A stretch of DNA of 64,000 nucleotides from Arthrobacter gandavensis (GCF_009192735.1 NZ_VTFU01000004.1:186001-250000); one strand, 5' to 3'; shown: positions 44,452 through 53,101, counted from the first letter of the stretch. The notes: generated by a model not told the origin, from the letters alone. A program made the numbers and translations.

Positions 44452-45732
44452 TTACTTCTCGTTGAGGATTGCGGTCATCTCGGAGGCGGCGTCGGCGGTG
44501 GCCTGTTCCACCGTCTTCTCACCCGACAGGATGGACTGAATCATGGTGTTCGTGGTCTTCTTGGCCTGCACCGCGCCGAACTTCGGCGTGACGGGCAGGG
44601 CCGCGCCGGCTTCCACCATCTGGTCCGCGAACGCCTTCGTGATGTCGTCGGCTTCGGCAACCGTTGCATCGAGCGCCGAGGTCTCACCTGGGAAATAGCC
44701 GCTCTGCGTTGCCCATTCGGTGGCAAACTCTCCGGTGGTCATGAGGTCCATGAATTCCCACCCGAGGTCCTTGTTCCCGCTGCTTTCAAACATGGCCAGG
44801 TGTGATCCGCCGAGCATGGACGGGCTAATGCCGCTGTCCTGTCCGGGAATGGGGAACGAGCCGATTTTGCCTTCGAGTTCGGGATTCTTCTCGAGGATGG
44901 TCGCGGGGGTCCAGGAACCCATAATCGCCATGCCAACCTTGCCCTGGGCGAAGTTGTCGAGGATATCCGTCTCTTTCCAGGTGGTCGCACCCGCGGTCGA
45001 GGTGCCGTCCTTGAGGGCCAGGTCCGTGTAGAACTGGATTCCTTCACGCGCTTCGGAGCTGTCCAGCCCTGAAGTCCAGGTGTCGCCCGATTTGGTGGCT
45101 ACTTCGCCTCCTGCTCCCCAGACCCAGGGGTAGGCGAGGTATTCGGCGTCACCGGCCACCGGGAAAGGAATGATGTCGGGGTTGCTCTGCTTGAGCGCCA
45201 GTGCTGCGTCCTGGAACTCGGCCCAAGTGGTTGGCACGGCGACGCCCGCTGCGTCAAAGAGATCGGTGCGGTAAACCACGGAACGCACGCCGGCGTACCA
45301 GGGCATGCCGTAGAGGGCGTCGTCCAGCGTTCCGGATTCCACGAGGCCTTCCACGAGCTTGCCGTCAAGGCCGGCGTCCGCGATGTAGTCGTCGATGGGG
45401 GCGAGGGCTCCCGCTTCTGCGAACTCCGCGGTCCAGGTGGTGCCTGTTTCCGCGATGTCAGGGGTGGTGCCGCCGGCGATGGCCGTGACGAAGCGGTCAT
45501 GGGCATCCGCCCACTGCACCATCTCCACGTTGAGCGTTGCACCGGTCCTCTCGTTGAACGCGTCCGAGACGCGGTCAAAGAAATCGTCGGACTCCGTGTT
45601 GGTGCCCTGCATGATCCATACGTCGAGAGTCTCGCCCTCGGCGTCGGTTCCGTTGTTGCCGCCGGAAGAACATGCACTCAGGCTGAGTGCAGCCGTGGCC
45701 AGAATGGCAATTGGCAGATGGCGCTTCTTCAT
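44452..45732 (-). CDS. ABC transporter sugar-binding lipoprotein
   Basis: 426 residues from ATG 45732 behind GAGGAG. Signal peptide MKKRHLPIAILATAALSLSAC with lipobox LSAC, so it is anchored outside by a lipidated Cys. The mature part has family-1 solute-binding features: TLDVWIMQGTNTESDDFFDRVSDAFNERTGATLNVEMVQWADAHDRFVTAIAGGTTPDIAETG and GKVGMAIMGSWTPATILEKNPELEGKIGSFPIPGQ. It is the first gene of the operon that ends with murQ and rpiR, so the ligand is probably GlcNAc-MurNAc, MurNAc or a muropeptide. Confidence 0.94.
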   Translation of the reverse strand: MKKRHLPIAILATAALSLSACSSGGNNGTDAEGETLDVWIMQGTNTESDDFFDRVSDAFNERTGATLNVEMVQWADAHDRFVTAIAGGTTPDIAETGTTWTAEFAEAGALAPIDDYIADAGLDGKLVEGLVESGTLDDALYGMPWYAGVRSVVYRTDLFDAAGVAVPTTWAEFQDAALALKQSNPDIIPFPVAGDAEYLAYPWVWGAGGEVATKSGDTWTSGLDSSEAREGIQFYTDLALKDGTSTAGATTWKETDILDNFAQGKVGMAIMGSWTPATILEKNPELEGKIGSFPIPGQDSGISPSMLGGSHLAMFESSGNKDLGWEFMDLMTTGEFATEWATQSGYFPGETSALDATVAEADDITKAFADQMVEAGAALPVTPKFGAVQAKKTTNTMIQSILSGEKTVEQATADAASEMTAILNEK

Positions 45733-45770
45733 CGAAGTCTCCTCATAGAGGGCAGGTGCCCGTGGTGGTT

Positions 45771-45816
45771 TGAAAATAGTATTCACGCATGTGACCTAGT
45801 GCGCAAGTTATTTTCA
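45771..45816. promoter_or_regulatory. Candidate RpiR operator region
   Basis: TGAAAATAGTATTCA (45771-45785, near-palindromic) and the inverted TATTTTCA (45809-45816) lie 39-84 bases upstream of the binding-protein start. An A/T-rich palindromic pair in a high-GC intergenic region fits a MurR/RpiR-type site and overlaps the probable promoter. Confidence 0.5.
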
Positions 45817-45898
45817 TCACGGCGCAACACTCAGTCTTCCCCAGCTGCAGGCAGGACAGCCGCTGACGCCGCGCCGGGCAGCCCGTTATGGTGGGCCC

Positions 45899-46198
45899 AT
45901 GACGCCTTCGGACTCAGGTTCATCCCAGCACCGCCGACTGACCGCCCGGATCACCGGAGAAGTTCAGGCGGTGGGGTTCCGTTACCGAACCCTGCAGCAG
46001 GCCATGCGGCTTGGCCTCACCGGGGTGGTGTCCAACAGCCCGGACGGGTCCGTGCAGGTGGTGGCCGAAGGTCCGCAGCCCGCGGTCGATGCATTACTGG
46101 AATGGCTTGGCTCCCCCGCCGCGCCGGGCACCGTCCGTGGAATCGAGGAGACCTTCTCCGACGCCACCGGCGAGTTTCCCCATTTCACCACGGGCTAG
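45899..46198 (+). CDS. acyP: Acylphosphatase
   Basis: Hydrolyses carboxyl-phosphate bonds. 99 residues. Catalytic blocks: ARITGEVQAVGFRYRTLQQAMRLGLTGVVSNSPDGSVQVVAEG has the phosphate-binding VGFRYR Arg and the catalytic Asn in VSNSPDGSV. An extension of about 10 residues (MTPSDSGSSQHRR) precedes the fold. It is monocistronic with a strong hairpin just after the stop. Confidence 0.95.
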   Translation: MTPSDSGSSQHRRLTARITGEVQAVGFRYRTLQQAMRLGLTGVVSNSPDGSVQVVAEGPQPAVDALLEWLGSPAAPGTVRGIEETFSDATGEFPHFTTG

Positions 46199-46205
46199 CA
46201 GGGAC

Positions 46206-46246
46206 ACGGGTCGATCCCGCAGCCCAGGACTGCGGGATCGACCCGT
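46206..46246. terminator. Bidirectional hairpin between acylphosphatase and CU044_5270 genes
   Basis: A perfect 16-bp stem: ACGGGTCGATCCCGCA (46206-46221) against 46231-46246, with a 9-base loop, placed between convergent gene ends. No T-run. Confidence 0.7.
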
Positions 46247-46275
46247 CACGCATCAGCCGCCCGGCTTCGCCGTGC

Positions 46276-47310
46276 TTATGGAGCCTCATCCACCACCGAG
46301 GTGGTGACTGCCGTCCACGAGACGGCTGTTCCGGCCGGAACCCCGTCGCGTGCTTCGAGGAGGACCTCCCGTTCACCGATCAGGAGACCGGTGTTCGGAT
46401 CGATGATCATCTCCGTGCGCGCACCGGACCGGGTATCCATGCCCAGAGCGACCCCAACCCGGCCATCCATGGTGGCTTGAGGATCCACAACAGTCACACC
46501 GGGCACCAGGGCCGCCGCTCCGTACAGCGCGGCCCGAAGGTCGGCGGGAATGACCCCCGTCCGGAGCGTGTCTGCGATCGCGTTGAATGCTGCCTCGTCC
46601 GTTGTTGGTCCGCTGCCGAGCGTCTGTTCGTAGATAAGGTCCAGCAGCTCCCGGGGATCACGCGGGGCGCTGCCGAGGGCTTCTTCGAGGGGGATGTTTC
46701 CCAAGATGCTTGGCCCCGAACCATAGAAGTTACCGGCAGGACCCCGCACGAGTTCCCCGTCGTACAGCCCATCGCGCAGCTGTGATTCGGCCAGCTGCCG
46801 CGATGGCTCGTCAAAAAACTGGACCGGGACGCGGGGCTCCCGGTTCCACACCCATTCAGCTGAGAGATCCGCCGGCACATAGACTTGGCCATCCTGGCTC
46901 TCCAGCCACACATACTCTCCGGTCTCGGTGCTGGTGGTGGAGGAATAGACGGCCGTGGTGTCCACGAGCAGATATTGCCCCGGGCCAACCACCGGGTCCG
47001 ACGTGGCGATGGTCGCCGCCGCCGCATCACTAAGGACTTCCGCTGCTTCAGCGCTCGCTCCCGGGCGGTCTCCTGCGCCAACGACGTCGGCCACCACGAA
47101 GGAAGCGGCAATGGCTGCCGCTGCGGCGGTGGCCAGAACAGCACGCCGCCAAGGGCGCCGCACCGGCAGGGTGCGGACACTGGAGCCTTCACCGGCGGTT
47201 GTTTCGGCTTCAGCAAGTTTCATAAGGCGTGCCCGGCCCCGGGCCAGGACTGCGGGTGGCACGGTGCCGAGGTCGTTACGCGTTTCGCGGAGCAGCTGCA
47301 GGTCGTCCAT
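46276..47310 (-). CDS. CU044_5270 family membrane protein, probable sigma-factor partner
   Basis: 344 residues from ATG 47310, which lies inside the end of the sigma gene (35-base overlap). A cytoplasmic N-terminus (MDDLQLLRETRNDLGTVPPAVLARGRARLMKLAEAE) is followed by one membrane helix (RRAVLATAAAAAIAASFVVADVVGAG) and a large outer domain (VGPGQYLLVDTTAVYSSTTSTETGEYVWLES ... VTVVDPQATMDGRVGVALGMDTRSGARTEMIIDPNTGLLIGEREVLLE). This layout is that of CU044_5270 family proteins, which typically follow ECF sigma genes in actinobacteria. An anti-sigma role is inferred from position and topology; no ZAS zinc motif is seen. Confidence 0.87.
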   Translation of the reverse strand: MDDLQLLRETRNDLGTVPPAVLARGRARLMKLAEAETTAGEGSSVRTLPVRRPWRRAVLATAAAAAIAASFVVADVVGAGDRPGASAEAAEVLSDAAAATIATSDPVVGPGQYLLVDTTAVYSSTTSTETGEYVWLESQDGQVYVPADLSAEWVWNREPRVPVQFFDEPSRQLAESQLRDGLYDGELVRGPAGNFYGSGPSILGNIPLEEALGSAPRDPRELLDLIYEQTLGSGPTTDEAAFNAIADTLRTGVIPADLRAALYGAAALVPGVTVVDPQATMDGRVGVALGMDTRSGARTEMIIDPNTGLLIGEREVLLEARDGVPAGTAVSWTAVTTSVVDEAP

Positions 47311-47869
47311 AAGTGCTTTCCTTACCGGTGAGAAGAGTGGGACCCAGATCGGCACGGAGTTTTCCCCGGGCACGGTTGATACGGGACCGGACAGTGCCAA
47401 GGGGCACCCCGGTTGCGGCAGCGACGCCTTCATAGGAGAGACCAGCCCAGACATGGAGCAGGATTGCCTCGCGGTCAATCGGTTTCAACGCCCGAAGTGC
47501 TTGACCGATACGGGCACGGTTACCTGCGGCGTCAAGACGTTTTTCCACGTCCTCCATGCCGTCCGGGGAGTCTCCGGGACCACTGCGCGCCAGGGCGCGC
47601 AGCATCCGCGCTTCGGCACGGTGATGCCGGCGCAGCAGGTTGGTGGCAATACCGAAAAGCCATGGCCTCACCGCTTCCGCGGGTCCTTCAAAGCTGCTGC
47701 GGCTTTGAAAGGCAACCAAGAAAGTCTCGGCCATCACGTCCTCGGCGGCGAAGTCGCCGGCGCGGCGCGCCGCATAACGGTATATGTCCGGACCGTGCCG
47801 GTCGTACAGTTCCCCAAAGGCTGCCGGGCCGAAGCGCGACTGCTCAATTATCTCTGCGTCTGTGTTCAC
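47276..47869 (-). CDS. ECF-type RNA polymerase sigma factor
   Basis: 197 residues from GTG 47869. Region 2: FGPAAFGELYDRHGPDIYRYAARRAGDFAAEDVMAETFLVAFQSRSSF and VRPWLFGIATNLLRRHHRAEARML. Region 4: LKPIDREAILLHVWAGLSYEGVAAATGVPLGTVRSRINRARGKLRADLG with the recognition helix at PLGTVRSRINRAR. Its 3' end overlaps the start of the membrane partner, so the pair is translationally linked. The signal and regulon are unknown. Confidence 0.95.
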   Translation of the reverse strand: MNTDAEIIEQSRFGPAAFGELYDRHGPDIYRYAARRAGDFAAEDVMAETFLVAFQSRSSFEGPAEAVRPWLFGIATNLLRRHHRAEARMLRALARSGPGDSPDGMEDVEKRLDAAGNRARIGQALRALKPIDREAILLHVWAGLSYEGVAAATGVPLGTVRSRINRARGKLRADLGPTLLTGKESTYGRPAAAPRNA

Positions 47870-48079
47870 ACCTGGTAATGCCCGATCACTGGAAAAAGTT
47901 CACGGGTTCCCCCACATTTCTTTAAAAAGATCCTTGCCCATCCTTCGCTGCACCTGCCGGCCGGCGGCAACTCAAAGGTGACGGCAAAAAAATGGGCTGC
48001 CTTCCGGCAAACGGAGTTCAGCCTAGCCTCTCCGTGGTAATCCTGCGGAGGAACGTGCTCTGCGGCAGCAAATCCGGGC

Positions 48080-48137
48080 AAAGAAAAACGCCGGCAGACT
48101 GTGGGTTGGTTGGGGGAGCAACCCTAGTCTGCCGGCG
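48080..48137 (-). terminator. Strong rho-independent terminator, minus strand
   Basis: CGCCGGCAGACT (48089-48100) pairs with its complement at 48126-48137, extended by a second stem (GGGTTG/CAACCC). On the minus strand it runs into GTTTTTCTTT. It lies about 150 bases beyond the stop of the nearest minus-strand gene, so the intervening 48138-48284 is either a long 3' UTR or a separate small transcript. The remainder of 47870-48284 holds the sigma-factor promoter region and no gene I can support. Confidence 0.85.
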
Positions 48138-48284
48138 CCGGATAGGTCACTACTCTATCCATTCATCACTCGCACCCTTATGAGGTACCTACTACGTTAA
48201 TCTGCTCTGCTGGACGGAATCTGTAGGAAAGCTGGCAACTCCCTGAACGTGATGGCGCGAAGGCTGCACGTCACGGCCCAGGGG

Positions 48285-49274
48285 TCAGGAAGCCCGCTTG
48301 CGGCTGTCCGGAACATGCTGCTGCCGCGGCTGCGGCATGGTGTTGCTGGAGGCCAGGACAAGCGCCGGGCGTGCCGGTTTCTGCGGTGCACTGCACGCCT
48401 GGTCGCCGGAGCCAATGGAGCCGGCACTGTCCTTTGTGCCCTGCTGCTTTTTCCCGGGCTGCCGGTTCGCGGAACTGGCGGTGCCTTTTGCCGGCGTCGT
48501 CGCTGATCCGCCGTTGTTGCCGGGACGGCCCTTGGCCTGCACTGTTCTGCCCTGAGGAGCTTTGGACGGACCCTTGGCCCGCTGCGCCGACTTCACGCCG
48601 GCCTTGCTCAGGCTTGATTTCGCCGGAACAGTCTTACCCGGTGCCGGCTGCTTGCCCGCAGCATTTTTGTTGGGAACTGCCTTGTTGAGGGCTGATTTTG
48701 GCGCTGACTTTCCCGGGCCGGTCTTCTGCTTTGCCGGGGCATGCTGTTTAGCCGGGGATGTCTTGCCGGTCTTGGCGGTCGGCGTGCCGGGCTTTGCCGC
48801 TGCCGGGGCCTGCTTCTGAACGCTCGGCTTGGATCCCGAGGAGGTGACCGAGGCGGCAGTGGTCTCTGCGGAGTTCCCGGACACGGCGGCGCGGACAACC
48901 CGGGGACTGGCCGCCGCCGGGCGTCCGGTGGCAGCCGCCGGACGCAGTGCTGCCAGAAGTTCTTCGGTCGCTGATCGGGCCGTGTCGACAAATGCCACCG
49001 CTGCGGTGTCATCCGGTGCAGTTTCCGTGCGCTTGACCGCCGAGTTCTTCACGAGGCGGTAAATGGCGGCGATCACCACGATCAGCGCAGTGCCCGTGCC
49101 GTACAGGAGCACCAGGGACAGGGCCAGAGATGTTGTCCCGCCTGAAAAGAAACCGACCCCCGTTATCGCCAGCAGAAGCCAGATGATCGAAACAATGGTG
49201 AGGGCCGTTCGTACTTTTACATAGAGGGGACGCTGATGCACGCCAACCAGCTGTGGCGGCAAAATATCTGGCAC
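48285..49274 (-). CDS. Membrane protein with long Lys/Ala/Pro-rich (histone H1-like) tail, hypothetical
   Basis: 329 residues from GTG 49274 behind GAAAGG; an in-frame TTG seven codons upstream is possible. Two membrane helices (VRTALTIVSIIWLLLAITGVGFF and LALSLVLLYGTGTALIVVIAAIYRLV) are followed by about 240 residues of low-complexity basic sequence, with many AKP, KTG, PAK and APGK units (for example TPTAKTGKTSPAKQHAPAKQ). The tail resembles histone H1 or mycobacterial Hup C-termini, suggesting binding to nucleic acid or to an anionic polymer. I do not recognise a family. Whether the tail is cytoplasmic depends on topology, which cannot be settled here; the basic KNSAVKR after helix 2 favours the inside. 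Confidence 0.75.
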   Translation of the reverse strand: MPDILPPQLVGVHQRPLYVKVRTALTIVSIIWLLLAITGVGFFSGGTTSLALSLVLLYGTGTALIVVIAAIYRLVKNSAVKRTETAPDDTAAVAFVDTARSATEELLAALRPAAATGRPAAASPRVVRAAVSGNSAETTAASVTSSGSKPSVQKQAPAAAKPGTPTAKTGKTSPAKQHAPAKQKTGPGKSAPKSALNKAVPNKNAAGKQPAPGKTVPAKSSLSKAGVKSAQRAKGPSKAPQGRTVQAKGRPGNNGGSATTPAKGTASSANRQPGKKQQGTKDSAGSIGSGDQACSAPQKPARPALVLASSNTMPQPRQQHVPDSRKRAS

Positions 49275-49424
49275 TGGGTCAGACCTTTCAAGCAAAAAGG
49301 TGGATCAAAAAAGGAGAGGAAGCCGACTTGGCTTTGTCCTTCAACTTTAGGCACCGGAGGCAGAAAAAAAGACCATACGCGCCCCTCTAGGCTAATTCGT
49401 TACGCAGCGGGGGTGAGATCTTGG

Positions 49425-50543
49425 TCACAGCGTTGCCCGGGCGGGATTTAGTGCCTGAACGGCCGCCGTTTCGGGCGTCTGTCCGAGCAGCAGGGACGCG
49501 GCAAGTTCGGCAATTCCGGACGATGTCTGGAAGCCGTAACCCCCTTGGCCGGCCAGCCAAAAGAACCCCGGGACGGCGCCGTCGTATCCCACCACCGGCA
49601 GCCCGTCGGCCGCTTCGGTCCGCAGGCCGGTCCAGGACCGGACCACGTTTCCGATGCCCATGGTGGTCACGGAATTGATGTGTTGAACCAGTGCATCGAT
49701 GTCGGCCGGCCGCGGCTGGGCATCCATGGGATCGCTCGGCACTGTCTCGGCCGGGGAGATCAGCACGTGATCCCCCTCCGGCCGGTAGTAGAAGGAGTCG
49801 TCGGCGGCGGCCACCATCGGCGCGCCGGTCTCCAGCGGGTGCTCGACGGCGACAACGGCGGCAGTGCGGCGGTAAGGCTGCAGTCCGAGCGGCCTGGCTC
49901 CGTACAGTCCGGCGAGCTGGTCGACCCATGCTCCGGCCGCGTTGACCACCACGCGTGACCGGATCTGGAGAGGTCCCGCCTCGGTGATCCACTGTCCGGT
50001 GCCGGTGCCGTCTCCCCCGGATTCATGGGATGTGCCGATGGCACGGCGCACGGGGTGCCCGGTCAGGATCTGCCCGCCACGGTCCAGGATGCGCTGCCGG
50101 TGGTAGCTCATCAGCGCATCGGTGTCACAGCCAACGGATGTCGTGTCCAGGCCGGCGGCGGCGAACACTCCGGGCTTCAGTTCCGGAGCCAGCGCCTGCA
50201 CCTCCCCGGGTGCAGCAGGACGCATGTGGCCGCTGGCCCGGTCCCGGACGCTTTCCTCGTCTCCCACCAGCAGGAAGCTGCGCGGGGTGAGGACAGGTTC
50301 GGGAAGGTGGACTTCCAAGGCTCTGATCAGCGCCAGGGTGCGGATGGTCAGGTCCTGGATGACCTCCGGCCCGTAACTCGGAATCAGCTGCCGGGCTGAA
50401 CGCGAGGACGTGTGATAGCCCAGGGACTGCTCGGCCTCCACCACCAGCACGCCCGTCCGGCCGGCCAACGCCGAGCCGAGGGACAGGCCGGCGATTCCTC
50501 CGCCGACGATCAAGACATCAACTTCCGCAGCGTTGTTATTCAA
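49425..50543 (-). CDS. FAD-dependent oxidoreductase (DAO/glycine-oxidase type)
   Basis: 372 residues from TTG 50543, behind AAAGGAGG. FAD-binding Rossmann motif VDVLIVGGGIAGLSLGSALAGRTGVLVVEAEQSLGYHTSSRSARQL is followed by the DAO substrate domain (VVVNAAGAWVDQLAGLYGARPLGLQPYRRTAAVVAVEHP; DSFYYRPEGDHVLISPAETVPSDPMDAQP) and the C-terminal FAD-closing block VVRSWTGLRTEAADGLPVVGYDGAVPGFFWLAGQGGYGFQTSSGIAELAASLLLG. It probably oxidises an amino or secondary alcohol group with oxygen or a quinone. The substrate is unknown. Confidence 0.92.
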   Translation of the reverse strand: MNNNAAEVDVLIVGGGIAGLSLGSALAGRTGVLVVEAEQSLGYHTSSRSARQLIPSYGPEVIQDLTIRTLALIRALEVHLPEPVLTPRSFLLVGDEESVRDRASGHMRPAAPGEVQALAPELKPGVFAAAGLDTTSVGCDTDALMSYHRQRILDRGGQILTGHPVRRAIGTSHESGGDGTGTGQWITEAGPLQIRSRVVVNAAGAWVDQLAGLYGARPLGLQPYRRTAAVVAVEHPLETGAPMVAAADDSFYYRPEGDHVLISPAETVPSDPMDAQPRPADIDALVQHINSVTTMGIGNVVRSWTGLRTEAADGLPVVGYDGAVPGFFWLAGQGGYGFQTSSGIAELAASLLLGQTPETAAVQALNPARATL

Positions 50544-50596
50544 CAGGTGCCTCCTTTGCCCGCAGCAACATGAATAGTCCGGCGCCGTTGATCCCG

Positions 50597-51499
50597 TTAC
50601 ATCCCATTCCCGGCGTCGGTCAGGATTTCCATCAGGGTTTCCGATCCCATCAGGTACATGCCCGGATGATCATCCGAGTTCGCCAGCAGGGCCGAGGCCA
50701 TGCAGACCGCCCAGCCCTGCGCCCTCCCCCAAATGTATGGATCGGCGTCGTACTGGTTCCCCAGCGATCCGCGGAAGCCGCGGCGTCCGGTCTGGTCGAA
50801 CACGAGCCATGCGGCGGCGAGATCGGTTGCCGGATCCCCGGCGGTTAGATCGCCGAAGTCAATCACGGCTTCCAGTCCGCCGTCCGCTCCCCCGACAAGA
50901 TTGGCTGGATGCAGGTCACCGTGCAGCCACAGCGGCGGGCCTGGCCACGGCGGAAGGTCGACACTGGCTTCCCACAGCTCCCGCACGCGGGCGGCGTGCG
51001 GGACCATGCCGCTGTCGAGACGGCTGCGGACGGCGTCGTCCCGGCTGGCGAGCGGAACGCCGCGCACGGGATTGCGGGGATAACCGGCCGGGGCAGGCTG
51101 GTGAAAGGCGTTCACGAATCCGGCCAGCGGGGCGGCCAGCTCGATGTTCCGGTCACGCGGCAGCAGGGATACCTCACTGCCGGAAAACCAGCGGGTGATA
51201 TTCCATGGCCAGGGAAACGCATCGGAGGGCGCGCCGGCAAACAACGGAGATGATGTCCCCACGGACAGGTCAGCGGTCAGGGCCGGCAGCCATTCCTGCT
51301 CATTCGCGGCCAGCTGGGCTGCGGCCAGGCGCCGGGGCAGCCGGACGGCATAGTCGGTGCCCAGGCGGAAGATGTAGTTGTCCCAGCCGTTGGCCACTGA
51401 CTGCAGAGGCTGATCCGCCAGGGACGGATGCTGCTCGCGCAGCAGCTGCCGCACCAGGTCCGCATCCACTGGTATTTCTGCGGGAGGATGATTGGCCAT
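50597..51499 (-). CDS. Aminoglycoside phosphotransferase (APH) family kinase
   Basis: 300 residues. Kinase-like fold: VANGWDNYIFRLGTDYAVRLPRRLAAAQLAANEQEWLPAL supplies the ATP-binding Lys-equivalent region, PPLWLHGDLHPANLVGG is the Brenner motif HGDLHPAN, and LEAVIDFGDLTAGDPATDLAAAWLVF is the metal-binding D-[FW]-G block. Closest in type to the APH (6)/hygromycin-like and macrolide-like phosphotransferases that have many non-resistance members; I see no evidence of a drug substrate. It is 53 bases upstream of the FAD oxidoreductase on the same strand. Confidence 0.9.
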   Translation of the reverse strand: MANHPPAEIPVDADLVRQLLREQHPSLADQPLQSVANGWDNYIFRLGTDYAVRLPRRLAAAQLAANEQEWLPALTADLSVGTSSPLFAGAPSDAFPWPWNITRWFSGSEVSLLPRDRNIELAAPLAGFVNAFHQPAPAGYPRNPVRGVPLASRDDAVRSRLDSGMVPHAARVRELWEASVDLPPWPGPPLWLHGDLHPANLVGGADGGLEAVIDFGDLTAGDPATDLAAAWLVFDQTGRRGFRGSLGNQYDADPYIWGRAQGWAVCMASALLANSDDHPGMYLMGSETLMEILTDAGNGM

Positions 51500-51518
51500 G
51501 CCTGAACCATACCGTCAA

Positions 51519-51557
51519 GACAAAACGCCGGCCCCGGGGAAACCCGGAACCGGCGTT
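51519..51557 (-). terminator. Rho-independent terminator of gatCAB
   Basis: Stem AACGCCGGC.CCGGG / CCCGG..CCGGCGTT (51524-51539 with 51541-51557), then TTTTGTCTTG on the minus strand, 27 bases past the gatB stop. Confidence 0.85.
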
Positions 51558-51583
51558 CGTTACTGCTTAGTTGCCAGCGGCGC

Positions 51584-53101
51584 TCAGCCCTGCACGCCGA
51601 GGCGTTCCAGGATCAGCTCGCGGACGCGGCCGGCGTCGGCCTGACCGCGGGTGGCCTTCATGACGCCGCCAACAATGGCGCCGACAGCCTGGACCTTGCC
51701 GCCGCGGATCTTGTCCGCAACGTCGGGCTGGGCTGCGAGGGCTGCGTCGATGGCTTCGAGCAGGGGGCCGTCGTCGGACACCACGGCCAGGCCGCGCGCC
51801 TCGATGACTTCCTCCGGGGTGCCTTCACCGGCAAGGACGCCGTCGAGGACCTGGCGGGCCAGCTTGTCGTTGATCTTGCCGGCCTGGATCAGGCGGTCCA
51901 GTTCCACGATCAGTTCCGGGCTGACGCCAACCTCGGTGGGCTCCACTTCGGCTTCCTTGGCGCGGCGGGAGACCTCGCCCATCCACCACTTGCGTGCCAC
52001 CTGGGCGGAGGCACCGGCGGCGATGGTCTCTTCAATGGAGTCCATGACTCCGGCGTTGACCACGTCGCGGAACTCCGCGTCCGAGTAGCCCCAGTCTGCC
52101 TGCAGGCGCTTGCGGCGCTCGGCCGGCGGCTCGGGCAGGCGGGAACGCAGCTCTTCGATCCATTCCTCGGTCGTGACCACGGGAACGAGGTCGGGCTCCG
52201 GGAAGTAGCGGTAGTCGTCGGCGTCGGACTTGGGCCGGCCCGACGTCGTCGAGCGAGTGTCCTCGTGCCAGTGCCGGGTTTCCTGAACGATCGAGTTTCC
52301 GGATTCCAGGACAGCGGCGTGGCGCTGGATTTCGTAGCGGACGGCGCGTTCGACGGCGCGCAGCGAGTTCACGTTCTTGGTTTCCGAGCGCGTGCCGAAC
52401 TTTTCCTGGCCGTACGGGCGCAGGGAAACGTTGGCGTCGCATCGCACGTTGCCGCGTTCCATCTTGGCGTCGGACACGCCGAGGTTCTTCACGATCTCGC
52501 GGACCGCGGCCACGTAGGCCTTGGCCAGCTCGGGTGCGCGGGAGCCGGCGCCCTCGATCGGCTTGGTGACAATCTCCACCAGCGGAACGCCGGAGCGGTT
52601 GTAGTCCACCAGCGAGAAGTCGGCGCCCTGGATGCGTCCGGTGGCGCCGCCCATGTGGGTCAGCTTGCCGGCGTCCTCTTCCATGTGGGCGCGCTCGATC
52701 TCGACGCGGAACACTGTGCCGTCCTCGAGCTCGATGTCCAGGTAGCCGTCGTACGCAATGGGATCTTCGTACTGCGAGGTCTGGAAGTTCTTGGGCGTGT
52801 CCGGGTAGAAGTACTGCTTCCGGGCAAAGGTGCAGGATTCGGCGATCTTGCAGTTCAGCGCCAGGCCGATCAGGATCGAGTACTCCACAGCGGTCTTGTT
52901 GACCACCGGCAGCACGCCCGGCATGCCCAGGCACACCGGAGTGACGTTGGTGTTCGGCTCGTCGCCGAAAACGTTGGGCGCATCGGAGAACATCTTGGTG
53001 TTGGTGTTGAGCTCCACGTGGACCTCAAAACCGAGCACCGGATCGTACTTCTCCATGGCCTCTTCGAAGGACAGGGTCTCGTCCTGGATGTGCACAGACA
53101 T
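51584..53101 (-). CDS. gatB: Aspartyl/glutamyl-tRNA(Asn/Gln) amidotransferase subunit B
   Basis: Phosphorylates and amidates Glu-tRNA(Gln)/Asp-tRNA(Asn) with GatA and GatC. 505 residues from ATG 53101 ([32 protein letters not shown]), overlapping the gatA stop as TAATG. Motifs: [22 protein letters not shown], the kinase-cradle region [78 protein letters not shown], and the tail YqeY-like domain ending [15 protein letters not shown]. Presence of GatCAB suggests tRNA-dependent Gln and/or Asn formation. Confidence 0.98.
   Translation of the reverse strand: MSVHIQDETLSFEEAMEKYDPVLGFEVHVELNTNTKMFSDAPNVFGDEPNTNVTPVCLGMPGVLPVVNKTAVEYSILIGLALNCKIAESCTFARKQYFYPDTPKNFQTSQYEDPIAYDGYLDIELEDGTVFRVEIERAHMEEDAGKLTHMGGATGRIQGADFSLVDYNRSGVPLVEIVTKPIEGAGSRAPELAKAYVAAVREIVKNLGVSDAKMERGNVRCDANVSLRPYGQEKFGTRSETKNVNSLRAVERAVRYEIQRHAAVLESGNSIVQETRHWHEDTRSTTSGRPKSDADDYRYFPEPDLVPVVTTEEWIEELRSRLPEPPAERRKRLQADWGYSDAEFRDVVNAGVMDSIEETIAAGASAQVARKWWMGEVSRRAKEAEVEPTEVGVSPELIVELDRLIQAGKINDKLARQVLDGVLAGEGTPEEVIEARGLAVVSDDGPLLEAIDAALAAQPDVADKIRGGKVQAVGAIVGGVMKATRGQADAGRVRELILERLGVQG

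Noticed and set aside
50597-51499. Aminoglycoside resistance gene
   Set aside because: The APH fold is clear, but the family is broad, and nothing in the sequence or context indicates a drug substrate or mobile element.
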